Made by a program: the position numbers and the translations under genes. 64,000 nt of DNA from the NCBI GenBank assembly GCA_964398985.1, contig CAYNOS010000004.1, forward strand, positions 35,383 to 99,382, in the 5' to 3' direction. The stretch comes from CAYMRL01 sp964398985. GTDB lineage: Bacteria; Deinococcota; Deinococci; Deinococcales; Trueperaceae. The notes under the pieces were generated by a model. The model made no database searches. It saw nothing but the letters and a program-made list of their open reading frames with translations, and was not told the origin of the DNA. Positions within the stretch are counted from its first letter, which is position 1, and each line of letters opens with the position of its first letter. This document shows positions 8,711-16,859 of the stretch, piece by piece.

Positions 8711-8812
8711 ATCGAGAAGCAGATCCTCGCGGGCCTGCCGCTCGAGGGCAGCTACCCGATGAGCGAAGAGCTGCGGTCGCGCTTCGAGGCTGAACGACGG
8801 CGGGACGATTGA
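8711..8812 (+). pseudogene. Possible C-terminal remnant of an RraA-like protein
   Basis: Directly after an in-frame TAG, 33 codons encode IEKQILAGLPLEGSYPMSEE-LRSRFEAERR and a stop. The pattern (helix, GLPLEGSYP, then EELRxRFEAE) resembles the tail of RraA-family proteins/HMG aldolases. No body of the gene remains. It is a short and uncertain match, but it does not look like random coding noise. Confidence 0.3.
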
Positions 8813-8869
8813 GTCATGGTTCGCTCGTCCGCCAGGCTCGACCCCGCGTCTGTCGTCGCCGTGCCTCGC

Positions 8870-9706
8870 TTACACCCCCGAGAAGACCGAGAACCCTCCG
8901 TCGATCGGCACCACCACGCCGGTGACGAACCGGCTGGCGTCGCTGAGCAGCCAGATGAGCGCGCCCAGCAGCTCCTCGGCCTCGCCGAACCGCCCCATCG
9001 GGGTGTTGTCGATGATCGTCCGGCCGCGCTGCGTGAGGCTGCCGTCCTCGTTCAACAGCAACCTGCGGTTCTGCTCCGCGACGAAGAAGCCCGGAGCGAT
9101 CGCGTTGACCCTTAGGCCCGGCCCGTGCTGCTTGGCGAAGGTCGTGGCCAACCAGCGGGTGAGGTTGTCGACGGCCGCCTTGGCGCCCGAGTAGCCGGCG
9201 ACGCGCGTGATCGCCTGCAGCGCCGCCATCGAGGAGACGTTGACGATCGCACCGGAGCCGCGCTCCGCCATCGGCGCCGCGAACACCTGTATCGGCAGGA
9301 AGGTACCGAAGAAGTTCAGGTCCATGACTTCACGCATCGCTTGGCTGTCGAGGTCGAAGGTCGTCTGGCTGGGCGTGAGCGTGGCGCCCGGCTGGTTGCC
9401 GCCGGCCGCGTTGACCAGCAGATCGAGCGAGCCCCACTCTGACAGCAACTTCGCGCGCACCGCCTTCAGCCCAGCCTCGTCGAGCACGTCGGCGGGCGTC
9501 GCGATGGCTTCGCCGCCGGCTGCCCGAACCGCAGCGGCGACCTCCTCGGCCTTGTCGGCCCGGCGCCCCAGCACCGCAACGCGGGCACCGGCCAACGCCA
9601 GTCCGTGCGCCATGACGCCGCCCAAGACGCCGGTTCCGCCAGTCAGCACGCAGACCTTGCCGGCGAGTCCGAAGTCCGGTCGGAACCTGCTCGCGTCGCT
9701 ACTCAT
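8870..9706 (-). CDS. SDR oxidoreductase, probable D-mannonate oxidoreductase (UxuB/YjmF type)
   Basis: The 278-residue protein is a classical short-chain dehydrogenase. It has the cofactor loop TGGTGVLGG (about residue 22), NAAGGNQPG, the catalytic Ser in VNVSSMAA, the YSGAKAA Tyr-x3-Lys pair and the ending DGGFSVFSGV. AGGNQPGAT, FDLD, FFVAEQNR and the SGV ending are typical of SDR-type fructuronate reductases, which reduce D-fructuronate to D-mannonate. The start is the ATG at 9706 after an AGGAGAGAG site; it overlaps the sulfatase stop by 8 bases (ATGAGTAG). It is the last gene of the long minus-strand operon. The substrate is inferred from family resemblance and from uxaC/uxaE nearby. Confidence 0.8.
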   Translation of the reverse strand: MSSDASRFRPDFGLAGKVCVLTGGTGVLGGVMAHGLALAGARVAVLGRRADKAEEVAAAVRAAGGEAIATPADVLDEAGLKAVRAKLLSEWGSLDLLVNAAGGNQPGATLTPSQTTFDLDSQAMREVMDLNFFGTFLPIQVFAAPMAERGSGAIVNVSSMAALQAITRVAGYSGAKAAVDNLTRWLATTFAKQHGPGLRVNAIAPGFFVAEQNRRLLLNEDGSLTQRGRTIIDNTPMGRFGEAEELLGALIWLLSDASRFVTGVVVPIDGGFSVFSGV

Positions 9707-11150
9707 GCCGCCTCTCTCCTTCTGAGCCACCCGGCCCTTCCGGGCCGACGGGCGCGAACCTGAACATCCCATACTGCGCTTTGGCCAAGGTGTCATCGCC
9801 GGTGCGCTTCACCTCGCGCCACATCGCCGCGGCCATCTCGGCGAGAAGCTCGCGACTCTCGGGAGACTCCGCCAGGTTGACGAGCTCGTGCGGGTCGGCT
9901 TCCAGGTCGTAGAGCTCGTCGCGATCGAAGCCGTTGAACACGTACTTATGGCGTCCGAGCCAGGTGATCCGCTGGGTGTAGCCGAGGCGCTGGCCGTGGA
10001 ATTCGGCGAAGGCCGGTCGCTGCTCCTCGCCAGCGCTCCGCTCGCTAGAACCGCCGGCGCGCAACGACCCGCTGACGTCGCGGCCGTGACCCCCGAACTC
10101 CTCGTCGAGCAACAGCCGCGAGAGTGTCCTGCCCAAATCGATGAGGCTCACCGGCTCGTCGACGACGGTACCAGGTGCGATCCCGGGACCACGCAGCAGC
10201 AACGGCACGCGGTACGCCTCCTCGAACGGCGCCACACCCTTGAGGAACAGGCCGTGAGCTCCGAGGTAGTCGCCGTGGTCGGAGGTGAACACGACGAGCG
10301 TGTCGTCGGCTTGGCCGCAGCGCTCGAGGGCGTCGAGCAAGCGCCCGAACTGATCGTCGATGCCCGAGCAGGCCGCGTAGTAGCAGGCGATCGCCTGCCT
10401 GACCTCGGCCTCGCTCAGCTCGCGCCAAGCCTCCTGGATGCGGCTGTACACGTGAGGCCTACCGCGCAGGTCGTCGTGGAACGAGGCCGGCAACGCGACG
10501 GCTTCGGGGTCGTAGCGCTCGTACAGTTCGCGCGGCACCACGTAGGGGTCGTGCGGCGCCTCGGTGCTGACGAACAGCGCCCAGGGCCGACCGTCGCCGT
10601 CGGCAGCGCTCGCCGCGCGTTCGAGGAAGTCGATGCCGAGGTCGACGAGCTCGGCCTCCCTCGTTTGCGAGGCGGGCGTGTCGCTGACGCCGGCGAGCAG
10701 GAACGGCAGGTAGCCGGGCTGCTCGATGCCGATGCGCGGCTCCAAGGGCGCATCGACGGTGACGACGCCCGTCTGCCGCAAGTCGACCTGGTATTCGTCG
10801 ATGCCGAAGTCCTCGAGCCTGTCGCTGCGCTCGACGTGCCACTTGCCGAAGTAGCCGGTGCGGTAGCCGGCGTTCTTGAGGCTGCGGGTCCAGAACGGCA
10901 GGTTCTCGACCAGCTCGGCGCGTTGCGGCGGCACGGCGTGGGTCACGTCGGTCATGCCGTGCGCGTGCGGCAGCAGGCCCGTGAAGATGCTGGCCCTGGT
11001 GGGGGAGCAGATGGGGTTGGGCGCGTAGCAGCGCCGGAGGTCGGCGCCGGAGCGCGCCAGCGCCTGCAGGTTCGGCGTCAGGCAGGCTCCACCCTGCGCG
11101 ATCGTGTCGGCGCGCTGTTGATCGGTGATCAAGAACAGCAGATTGGTCAC
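9699..11150 (-). CDS. Cys-type (formylglycine) sulfatase
   Basis: The protein of about 483 residues is an arylsulfatase-superfamily hydrolase. It begins with the metal-binding strand LLFLITDQQRADT, and the CSPTRAS motif at residues 48-54 fits CxPxR, so Cys48 should become formylglycine. GYFGKWH carries further catalytic residues and VVFTSDHGDYLGAHG supplies the second metal site. The start is a GTG at 11150; the frame is open further upstream but reads into the cupin gene. No signal peptide is visible, so it probably acts in the cytoplasm on imported sugars. It sits with nagB, a uronate reductase and FGE, which points to sulfated glycan oligosaccharides. The exact sulfate ester is unknown. 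Confidence 0.92.
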   Translation of the reverse strand: MTNLLFLITDQQRADTIAQGGACLTPNLQALARSGADLRRCYAPNPICSPTRASIFTGLLPHAHGMTDVTHAVPPQRAELVENLPFWTRSLKNAGYRTGYFGKWHVERSDRLEDFGIDEYQVDLRQTGVVTVDAPLEPRIGIEQPGYLPFLLAGVSDTPASQTREAELVDLGIDFLERAASAADGDGRPWALFVSTEAPHDPYVVPRELYERYDPEAVALPASFHDDLRGRPHVYSRIQEAWRELSEAEVRQAIACYYAACSGIDDQFGRLLDALERCGQADDTLVVFTSDHGDYLGAHGLFLKGVAPFEEAYRVPLLLRGPGIAPGTVVDEPVSLIDLGRTLSRLLLDEEFGGHGRDVSGSLRAGGSSERSAGEEQRPAFAEFHGQRLGYTQRITWLGRHKYVFNGFDRDELYDLEADPHELVNLAESPESRELLAEMAAAMWREVKRTGDDTLAKAQYGMFRFAPVGPEGPGGSEGERRHE

Positions 11151-11223
11151 GTTAGGGCCCCTCGCCGGCCGGCGCCGGCCGGCCCGCCGGTGCGGCACGA
11201 CGCGCCAGCTCCGGCGGGCGCGT

Positions 11224-11649
11224 TCAGCGCTTGACCTCCTCGAAGTCCCAGCCGTTCTCGGCGCATACGACGCGCACGTGCGACTCCCAGGTGGGCTCGG
11301 CGGTCGGCCGACCGCCGGGAAAGCAGTCCACCACCAGGTACCTGAGAGGCTCGTCACCAACGCACGGCACGCGGTGCCAGGTGCCCGGCGGGATCCGCAC
11401 CAGGTCGCCGGGAGCGAGCTCGCCGCAAGCCTCGGCGTCGGGACCGACCTCCAAGCGCCCGCGTCCGGACAGCACGTAGAACACCTGCTCGGTGTCGTCG
11501 TGCTTGTGCAGCGGCGGCGCCTCGCCGGGCTCCATCACGGTGATGAAGCTCTCGCTGGTGACGGCGTCGGCCCGGTCCATCACCAGCAGGTTGGTGTGGG
11601 TGGGGAAGCGGTAGCGCCGCGTCTCGGTTGTCGAGAAGACGTACCGCAT
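11224..11649 (-). CDS. Cupin-domain protein
   Basis: The 141-residue protein is a single-domain cupin. Motif 1 is HKHDDTEQVFYVLSGRGRLEV, with two His and a Glu as metal ligands. Motif 2 is GDLVRIPPGTWHRV, with the last His ligand. Such proteins can be sugar isomerases, oxygenases or ligand sensors, and the sequence does not tell which. The ATG overlaps the nagB stop (ATGA), so it is translated with the sugar genes. A role in processing the sugar acid or amino sugar is plausible but unproven. Confidence 0.8.
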   Translation of the reverse strand: MRYVFSTTETRRYRFPTHTNLLVMDRADAVTSESFITVMEPGEAPPLHKHDDTEQVFYVLSGRGRLEVGPDAEACGELAPGDLVRIPPGTWHRVPCVGDEPLRYLVVDCFPGGRPTAEPTWESHVRVVCAENGWDFEEVKR

Positions 11650-12422
11650 CAGAGCCTGGCAGCCGAGTCTGGATCGAGGTACAGCTTGGCGTGCTCGACG
11701 GTGCGCAGCACCGAGCCTGGCCGCGACTCCGACACCGGCAGCGTCAGGCAGTCGTGAACGGCGTTGGCCTTGCGAGCCTCGGGGACGATGCACAGCACCC
11801 GCTTGGCGGCGAGGAGCGCGGGGATCGTCAACGTGATCGCATGGGTCGGCACTTCCTCGAGGGAGTCGAAGTGCCCCTCGCCGTGCTGCTGGCGACGGCT
11901 GACGTCGTCGAGCTTCACCGCCTTGACCCACACAGGGTCGTCGAACTCGGCGTAGGGCGGGTCGTTGAAGGCGAGGTGCCCGTTCTCACCCCAGCCGAGC
12001 GCCACCGCGTCGGCGGGATGGGCCCTGAGCAGCGCCTCGTACTCGGCGCAGATCGCCGCCACGCGTGAGGCGTCGCCCGACAGCGGGTAGAAGGTGGCTC
12101 CGCTCACGTGGTCGAAGAAGTGGTGCCGCAGGAAGCGCGGGAAGCTGGCGCGGTGATCCGGATCGATGCCGATGTACTCGTCCATGTGGAAGACGCTGAC
12201 TTTCGTCCAGTCGATGCCCTGTGTGGCGCGCAGGGCACGCAGGAACGCCAACTGCGAGTTGCCGGTGGCAAGTATCAGGTTGGCCGCGCCACGCTGCTCG
12301 ATGGCGTCCTTGATGCTGTCCGCCATGTCCGCCGCCGCCGCTGCGCCGACGGCGGCTTCATTCTCGAAGACATGGACAAGCAGGCTTCCCACCCTGTGTG
12401 TGCGGATCGGTTGGACTGTCAA
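11649..12422 (-). CDS. nagB: Glucosamine-6-phosphate deaminase
   Basis: The protein of about 257 residues converts glucosamine-6-phosphate to fructose-6-phosphate and ammonia. Seen: the ATGNSQ phosphate loop (about residue 52), FHMDEYIG with the general base Asp81, and GWGENGHLAFNDPP with the ring-opening His149. The residue before the Gly of that motif is Asn where E. coli has Asp141; several Bacillus-type enzymes share this. The start is TTG at 12422: it overlaps the preceding TGA (TTGA) and has GGAG seven bases upstream. A frame reaching 13292 only shadows the ATPase gene. Its place between the importer and the sulfatase says the imported glycan contains an amino sugar. Confidence 0.92.
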   Translation of the reverse strand: MTVQPIRTHRVGSLLVHVFENEAAVGAAAAADMADSIKDAIEQRGAANLILATGNSQLAFLRALRATQGIDWTKVSVFHMDEYIGIDPDHRASFPRFLRHHFFDHVSGATFYPLSGDASRVAAICAEYEALLRAHPADAVALGWGENGHLAFNDPPYAEFDDPVWVKAVKLDDVSRRQQHGEGHFDSLEEVPTHAITLTIPALLAAKRVLCIVPEARKANAVHDCLTLPVSESRPGSVLRTVEHAKLYLDPDSAARL

Positions 12423-13480
12423 TTCACTGCTCCTTCGGCCGCTCGTGAACCGCTCGACTCGAGGTCGTCGATGCCGGCCAGAGCGAGCTCCTCGGCTCTG
12501 TGACAGGCTACTTGGTGACCGGGCGCGATCTCTCGCAACGGCGGCGCGACGTTGCGGCACTCCTCGACCGCGAACCGGCAGCGCGGGTGGAAGTAGCAGC
12601 CGCTGGGGGGATCGGCGGGGTTGGCGACCTCGCCGGGCAGGCCCTTGAGGGCCGAGCGCAGGGCGGGGTCGGCGACGGGCACCGCCTGCATCAGCGCCGA
12701 GGTGTACGGGTGCTTGGGGCGGTGGAAGAGCGCTTCGGTCGGTGCCGACTCGACGACCTTGCCGACGTACATGACCGCCACGCGGTGGCTGATGTGCTTG
12801 ACGATGCTCAGGTCGTGCGCCACGAACAAGTACGAGAGATCGAGGCGGCGCTGCAAATCGAGCAGCAGGTTGAGGATCTGCGCCTGTACCGAGACGTCGA
12901 GCGCCGAGACCGCCTCGTCGGCGATCACCAGCCGCGGCTCGAGCGCCAGCGCTCTGGCGATCACGACGCGTTGGCGCTGCCCCCCGCTGAACGCGTGCGG
13001 GAAGCGGTGCATGTACTCGGGTCTCAAGCCGACCAGGTTCAGCAGCTCCGCCACGCGGTCCATGCGTTTCTGGCGGCTCTTCTCGCCGTGCACCAGCAGC
13101 GGCTCGCCGATGATCTCCAGCAGGTTCTTGCGCGGGTTCAGCGAGCCGAACGGGTCCTGGAAGACGAGCTGCATCTCGCTGCGCAGCGGCCTGAGGTCCC
13201 TCTCGGGCAGCCTGGCGATGTCGATGACCTCGCCGTCCTCGCTCCGGAACAGCACCTCGCCGCTGGTCGGCTCGATCGCGCGCAGCACGCATTTGGCGGT
13301 GGTGGTCTTGCCGCAGCCGCTCTCGCCGACGAGGCTCAGGATCTCGCCGTCGTTGACGGTGAAGCTGACGTCGTCGACGGCCTTCACATGACCGATCGTG
13401 CGGCGGACGAAGCCGCCCTTGATCGGGAAGTGCTTCTTGAGGTTGTTGACCTCCAGCAGCGGCGCCTGGTTGTCCGTCAC
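12419..13480 (-). CDS. ABC transporter ATPase, OppF/DppF type
   Basis: The 353-residue protein is the second ATPase of an oligopeptide-type importer. It shows Walker A GESGCGKTT, a Q-loop in QLVFQDPFGSLNP, the signature FSGGQRQR, Walker B LVIADEAVSALD and the C-terminal Cys-rich OppF tail (CYFHPRCRFAVEEC), which can bind an iron-sulfur cluster in this family. The GTG start overlaps the stop of the first ATPase gene (GTGA). It energises the permeases encoded just upstream in the operon and might also serve the second permease pair at 26.6-28.5 kb, which has no ATPase gene of its own. Confidence 0.93.
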   Translation of the reverse strand: MTDNQAPLLEVNNLKKHFPIKGGFVRRTIGHVKAVDDVSFTVNDGEILSLVGESGCGKTTTAKCVLRAIEPTSGEVLFRSEDGEVIDIARLPERDLRPLRSEMQLVFQDPFGSLNPRKNLLEIIGEPLLVHGEKSRQKRMDRVAELLNLVGLRPEYMHRFPHAFSGGQRQRVVIARALALEPRLVIADEAVSALDVSVQAQILNLLLDLQRRLDLSYLFVAHDLSIVKHISHRVAVMYVGKVVESAPTEALFHRPKHPYTSALMQAVPVADPALRSALKGLPGEVANPADPPSGCYFHPRCRFAVEECRNVAPPLREIAPGHQVACHRAEELALAGIDDLESSGSRAAEGAVN

Positions 13481-14616
13481 GATGGTTCCACCTGGTCGTG
13501 GTGCAAGAAGCAGGCGACGGGCGAGCCGCCGTCCGCCGCCACCAGCGCCGGCAGGTGAACGTCGCACTTGCCGGGCATGACGTCCGCGCAACGCGGATGG
13601 AAGGGGCAGCCGGTCGGCCGCTGCAGCGGGTGCGGGATGCTGCCGGCGATCGTCGGCAGCGCCACGCGCGGCTCGGAGTGGAGGCTGGGAACGCTCTGCA
13701 GCAGCGCCCGCGTGTACGGGTGGCGCGGCGCGTGGAAGATGTCGTGAACCGGCCCCTGCTCGGCCACCCTGCCGAGGTACATGACGACGACGTAGTCGGC
13801 GACCTGTGCGATCACGCCGAGGTCGTGGGTGATGAACAGGATCGATGAGCCGCGGTCCTCCTGGAGCTCCTTGAGCAGCTCGAGCACTTGCGCCTGGGTG
13901 GTGACGTCGATCGCGGTGGTCGGCTCGTCGGCGATCAGGATCGCCGGGTTGCACGACAGTGCCATCGCGATGATCGCCCGCTGACGCAGACCCCCGGAGA
14001 GCTGCCAGGAGTACGAGTCGAAGCGCTGCTCGGGGCTGGGCATGCCGACCTCGCGCAGTTTCTCGATCGCGATCTCGCGCGCTTCGTCCTTGGAGACAGG
14101 GTTGTGGAGCCTGATGGCCTCGACGATCTGCTCGCCGATCGAGTGCAGCGGGCTGAACGACGCCATCGGCTCCTGCGGGATGAGGGCGATGTCGCCGCCC
14201 CTGACCTTGCGCATGCGTCGCCCGTGCGGGGCGAGCTTGGCGAGGTCGATCTCCTGCGCCTGCCCTTTCCTGGCGTCGGCCTCGCTGGCCGCCGGACGGC
14301 GGTAGATGATCTCGCCGCCCACGATGCGCCCCGGCCTCTGGACGAGCCGCAGGACCGACTTCATCGCGACGCTCTTGCCGCACCCGCTCTCGCCCACGAT
14401 GCCGACGACCTCGCCGGGGTAGAGGTCGAAGCTGACGCCGTCGACGGCGCGCACCACGCCCTCGTCGAGCTTGAAGTGGGTCTTCAGGTCGCGCACCGAC
14501 AGGACCGGGGTCTCGCCGCGGGTCGTCCCCAAAGGACCCCCGCGCAGAGCGCCTCTCTCCTGCCCCGCGGCTGCAGCGTCAGGTGCTGTATGGGTCGGCG
14601 GCATCACGCAGTCCAT
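13477..14616 (-). CDS. ABC transporter ATPase, OppD/DppD type
   Basis: The 379-residue protein is the first ATPase of the importer. Walker A is GESGCGKSV, the Q-loop IPQEPMASFSP, the signature LSGGLRQR and Walker B ILIADEPTTAID. The C-terminal oligopeptide-ATPase extension with the CPFHPRC cysteine cluster is present. The ATG at 14616 lies 38 bases inside the upstream permease gene; a second ATG at 14604 is also possible. The first 35 residues are low in complexity and probably disordered. The partner ATPase follows with a 4-base overlap. Confidence 0.92.
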   Translation of the reverse strand: MDCVMPPTHTAPDAAAAGQERGALRGGPLGTTRGETPVLSVRDLKTHFKLDEGVVRAVDGVSFDLYPGEVVGIVGESGCGKSVAMKSVLRLVQRPGRIVGGEIIYRRPAASEADARKGQAQEIDLAKLAPHGRRMRKVRGGDIALIPQEPMASFSPLHSIGEQIVEAIRLHNPVSKDEAREIAIEKLREVGMPSPEQRFDSYSWQLSGGLRQRAIIAMALSCNPAILIADEPTTAIDVTTQAQVLELLKELQEDRGSSILFITHDLGVIAQVADYVVVMYLGRVAEQGPVHDIFHAPRHPYTRALLQSVPSLHSEPRVALPTIAGSIPHPLQRPTGCPFHPRCADVMPGKCDVHLPALVAADGGSPVACFLHHDQVEPS

Positions 14617-15727
14617 CTCCCAGGATGTTGAGGGCGAGCACCGTGACGATCACGAACAGGCCGGGGATCATCAGCCACGGGGCGTTGACTACCGACTGCA
14701 GGTTCTGCGCCTCTTGCAGCATCACGCCCCACGAGATCGCGGGTGGGCGCAAGCCGAGGCCGAGGAAGCTCAGGAAGGTCTCGTTGAGGATCATCAGTGG
14801 GATGGCGAGGGTGGTCGCGGCGATGATGTGGCTGGTGAACGACGGCACCATGTGCGAGAAGATCACGCGCGAGCGGCTGGCGCCGACTAGCCTGGCAGCG
14901 GTGACGAAGTCCTCCTCGCGCAGCGACAGGAAGCGCCCGCGCACCTCGCGCGCCAGGCGCGTCCAGCCGAGCAGCGCGAGGATGATCGTGATCGCGAAGT
15001 AGACCCACGTGACCGGCCAGGTGCGCGGCAGCGACGCCGACAGCGCCAGCCAGATGGGGATCGGTGGCAGCGCCTGCAGCAGCTCGATGAGGCGCTGGAT
15101 GACGTTGTCGACGACCCCGCCGAAGTACCCGGAGATGCCGCCGAGCACGATGCCGAGGATCGTGGAGATGGCGACGGCGACGAGCCCGATCGAGAGCGAG
15201 ATGCGCGTGCCGAGCATCAGGCGCGACCACTGGTCGCGGCCGAGCCGGTCGGTGCCGAGCAGGTGCGGGGTGTCGGGTCCCGAGACGCCGGCGAAACCGA
15301 GGAGGTGGATGTTGGTGGGGATCACTCCGAGCAGCCGGTAGTCGTGGCCTTGCGCGAACAGGCGCAGCGGGTAGCGGGTCTCGGTGTCCAGGGCCCACAC
15401 CATGCGCAGCGTGCGCGCGTCGCGCTGGCCGGCCACGCCGTAGGCGAACGGCCACACCAGGCGCCCCTCGTGCATCACGCGCAGCGTCTGCGGCGGGATG
15501 TACGCGTTGCGGGCAGCGGTGGCGTTGGGGTCCTGGGTGGCGAAGAAGTCGGGAGCGAGAGCGATGAGGCTGATCAAGCCGAACACCCACAGGCACACGA
15601 CCGCCAGCTTGTGCTTGCGGAAGCGCCACCAGGTCATCTGCCAGGCGGGCGCCACGTAGACGGCGGCGCCCTTCTCGGGAGCCACCACCGGCACGGCCGC
15701 TTCGTCCACCGTCAGGTCGGAGGGCAT
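14579..15727 (-). CDS. ABC transporter permease, DppC/OppC family
   Basis: The 382-residue membrane protein starts with a cytoplasmic tail and a first helix near residues 37-57. It then has an extracytoplasmic insert (residues about 60-165), longer than in typical DppC, before the transport domain. The coupling (EAA-like) loop is EEDFVTAARLVGASRSRVIF and the ending NILGDGLRDAADP is diagnostic. It pairs with the DppB-type permease just upstream; the stop TAG and this ATG are directly adjacent. The enlarged loop is common in importers of sugar oligomers in this superfamily, but that is not proof of substrate. Confidence 0.92.
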   Translation of the reverse strand: MPSDLTVDEAAVPVVAPEKGAAVYVAPAWQMTWWRFRKHKLAVVCLWVFGLISLIALAPDFFATQDPNATAARNAYIPPQTLRVMHEGRLVWPFAYGVAGQRDARTLRMVWALDTETRYPLRLFAQGHDYRLLGVIPTNIHLLGFAGVSGPDTPHLLGTDRLGRDQWSRLMLGTRISLSIGLVAVAISTILGIVLGGISGYFGGVVDNVIQRLIELLQALPPIPIWLALSASLPRTWPVTWVYFAITIILALLGWTRLAREVRGRFLSLREEDFVTAARLVGASRSRVIFSHMVPSFTSHIIAATTLAIPLMILNETFLSFLGLGLRPPAISWGVMLQEAQNLQSVVNAPWLMIPGLFVIVTVLALNILGDGLRDAADPYST

Positions 15728-16717
15728 CTAAGCTCCGTCCATCCGGATGCGAGGATCGAGGACCGCCAGCAGGATGTCCGACACCAGAGTGCCGATGACC
15801 GTCAGGACGCAGAAGATCAGGATGATGGTGCCGGCGAGGTACATGTCCTGGCCGACGAGCGCGCGCAGCAGCAGCGGTCCGATGGTCGGCAGGCTCATGA
15901 CCACCGACACCACGAGGCCCCCGGACAGCAGCTGGGGGAAGTACCAGCCCAAGGTGCTGACGACCGGTGCAATCGCCACGCGGGTAGGGTACTTGAGGAC
16001 CAGCCGCCACTCGGGCAGACCCTTGGCGCGCGCCATCTCGGTGTACGGCTTGCTGAGCTCGTCGAGCAGGTTGGCGCGCACGACGCGGGCGATCTGAGCC
16101 GTGCCGGCAACGCCGAGGATGATCATCGGCAGCCAGATGTGCGACAGCAGGTCGCCCACCCTCCCCCAGCTCCACGGAGCCTGCGCGTACTCGGGGCTGA
16201 ACAGGCCGGTGACGCTCAGCCCGAACCTGTCGAAGGCGATCCACATCAAGACGAGCGCGAGCATGAAGTTCGGTGTCGCCAGACCGATGTAGTTGAGCAC
16301 CGTGAAGATGTAGTCGGTCACCGAGTACTGCTTGGTCGCCGAGATGATGCCGATGGGAATCGCTACGACCCACGTGAAGATCAGGGAGAACAGCGTGAGC
16401 GCCAGCGTCAGCACCAAGCGTTCGCCGATCAGCTCGGCGTTGGAACGCCGCCATTCGAGCGAGATACCGAGATCGCCTTTCAGCAAGCTGCCAACCCACA
16501 GCAGGTACTGACGATAGACCGGTTGGTCGAGGCCGTACTGCGCTCTCAGCGCATCGATCTGCGCCTGGTCGAGCGAGCTGCCACCTTGCGCGAGTTCCGC
16601 TATGTAGCTGGTGAGGAAGTCACCAGGGGGCGCCTGGATGAGGGCGAAGGCGATCACCGAGAACAGGAAGAGCAGCAGCGGGACCACCGCGAGCCGCTTG
16701 AGTATGTACAGATGCAT
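15728..16717 (-). CDS. ABC transporter permease, DppB/OppB family
   Basis: The 329-residue protein has the N-terminal helix followed by QAPPGDFLTSY, QYGLDQPVYRQYL, GDLGISLEW and the transport domain with TEMARAKGLPEWRLVLKYP as coupling loop. All are standard for DppB. It lies downstream of the binding-protein gene, separated by a strong hairpin at 16814-16844. It and the DppC partner form the channel of the importer that feeds the sulfatase/nagB operon. Confidence 0.92.
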   Translation of the reverse strand: MHLYILKRLAVVPLLLFLFSVIAFALIQAPPGDFLTSYIAELAQGGSSLDQAQIDALRAQYGLDQPVYRQYLLWVGSLLKGDLGISLEWRRSNAELIGERLVLTLALTLFSLIFTWVVAIPIGIISATKQYSVTDYIFTVLNYIGLATPNFMLALVLMWIAFDRFGLSVTGLFSPEYAQAPWSWGRVGDLLSHIWLPMIILGVAGTAQIARVVRANLLDELSKPYTEMARAKGLPEWRLVLKYPTRVAIAPVVSTLGWYFPQLLSGGLVVSVVMSLPTIGPLLLRALVGQDMYLAGTIILIFCVLTVIGTLVSDILLAVLDPRIRMDGA

Positions 16718-16813
16718 CCGTTCTCCGAAGGGCCCCTAAGTCAGATAGGTGTTCACAGGCGGGCGCGTGTTGAAGGCATGCTCCTGGACGAGGCCGGCTC
16801 GTCGCTGTGGGAA

Positions 16814-16844
16814 CCGCCCGGACGCCGTGATGGCGTCCGGGCGG
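16814..16844 (-). terminator. Intercistronic hairpin between binding-protein and permease genes
   Basis: Perfect 13-bp stem (CCGCCCGGACGCC and its complement) with a 5-base loop, 16 bases after the binding-protein stop. No U-run follows, so it more likely stabilises the binding-protein mRNA or partly attenuates transcription than ends it. This would raise binding protein over permease. Confidence 0.65.
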
Positions 16845-16859
16845 TCTGCTCGTGAGTGC

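Noticed and set aside
8816..9442. Plus-strand frames over the SDR gene
   Set aside because: Low-complexity shadows of a well-supported minus-strand gene.
11151..11360. N-terminal extension of the sulfatase to 11360
   Set aside because: It runs back into the cupin gene and its residues do not match the family; the metal-binding strand starts directly at the GTG 11150.
16814..16844. Rho-independent terminator ending the binding-protein operon
   Set aside because: No U-run follows, and the permease genes downstream have no promoter that I can see; kept as an intercistronic hairpin.
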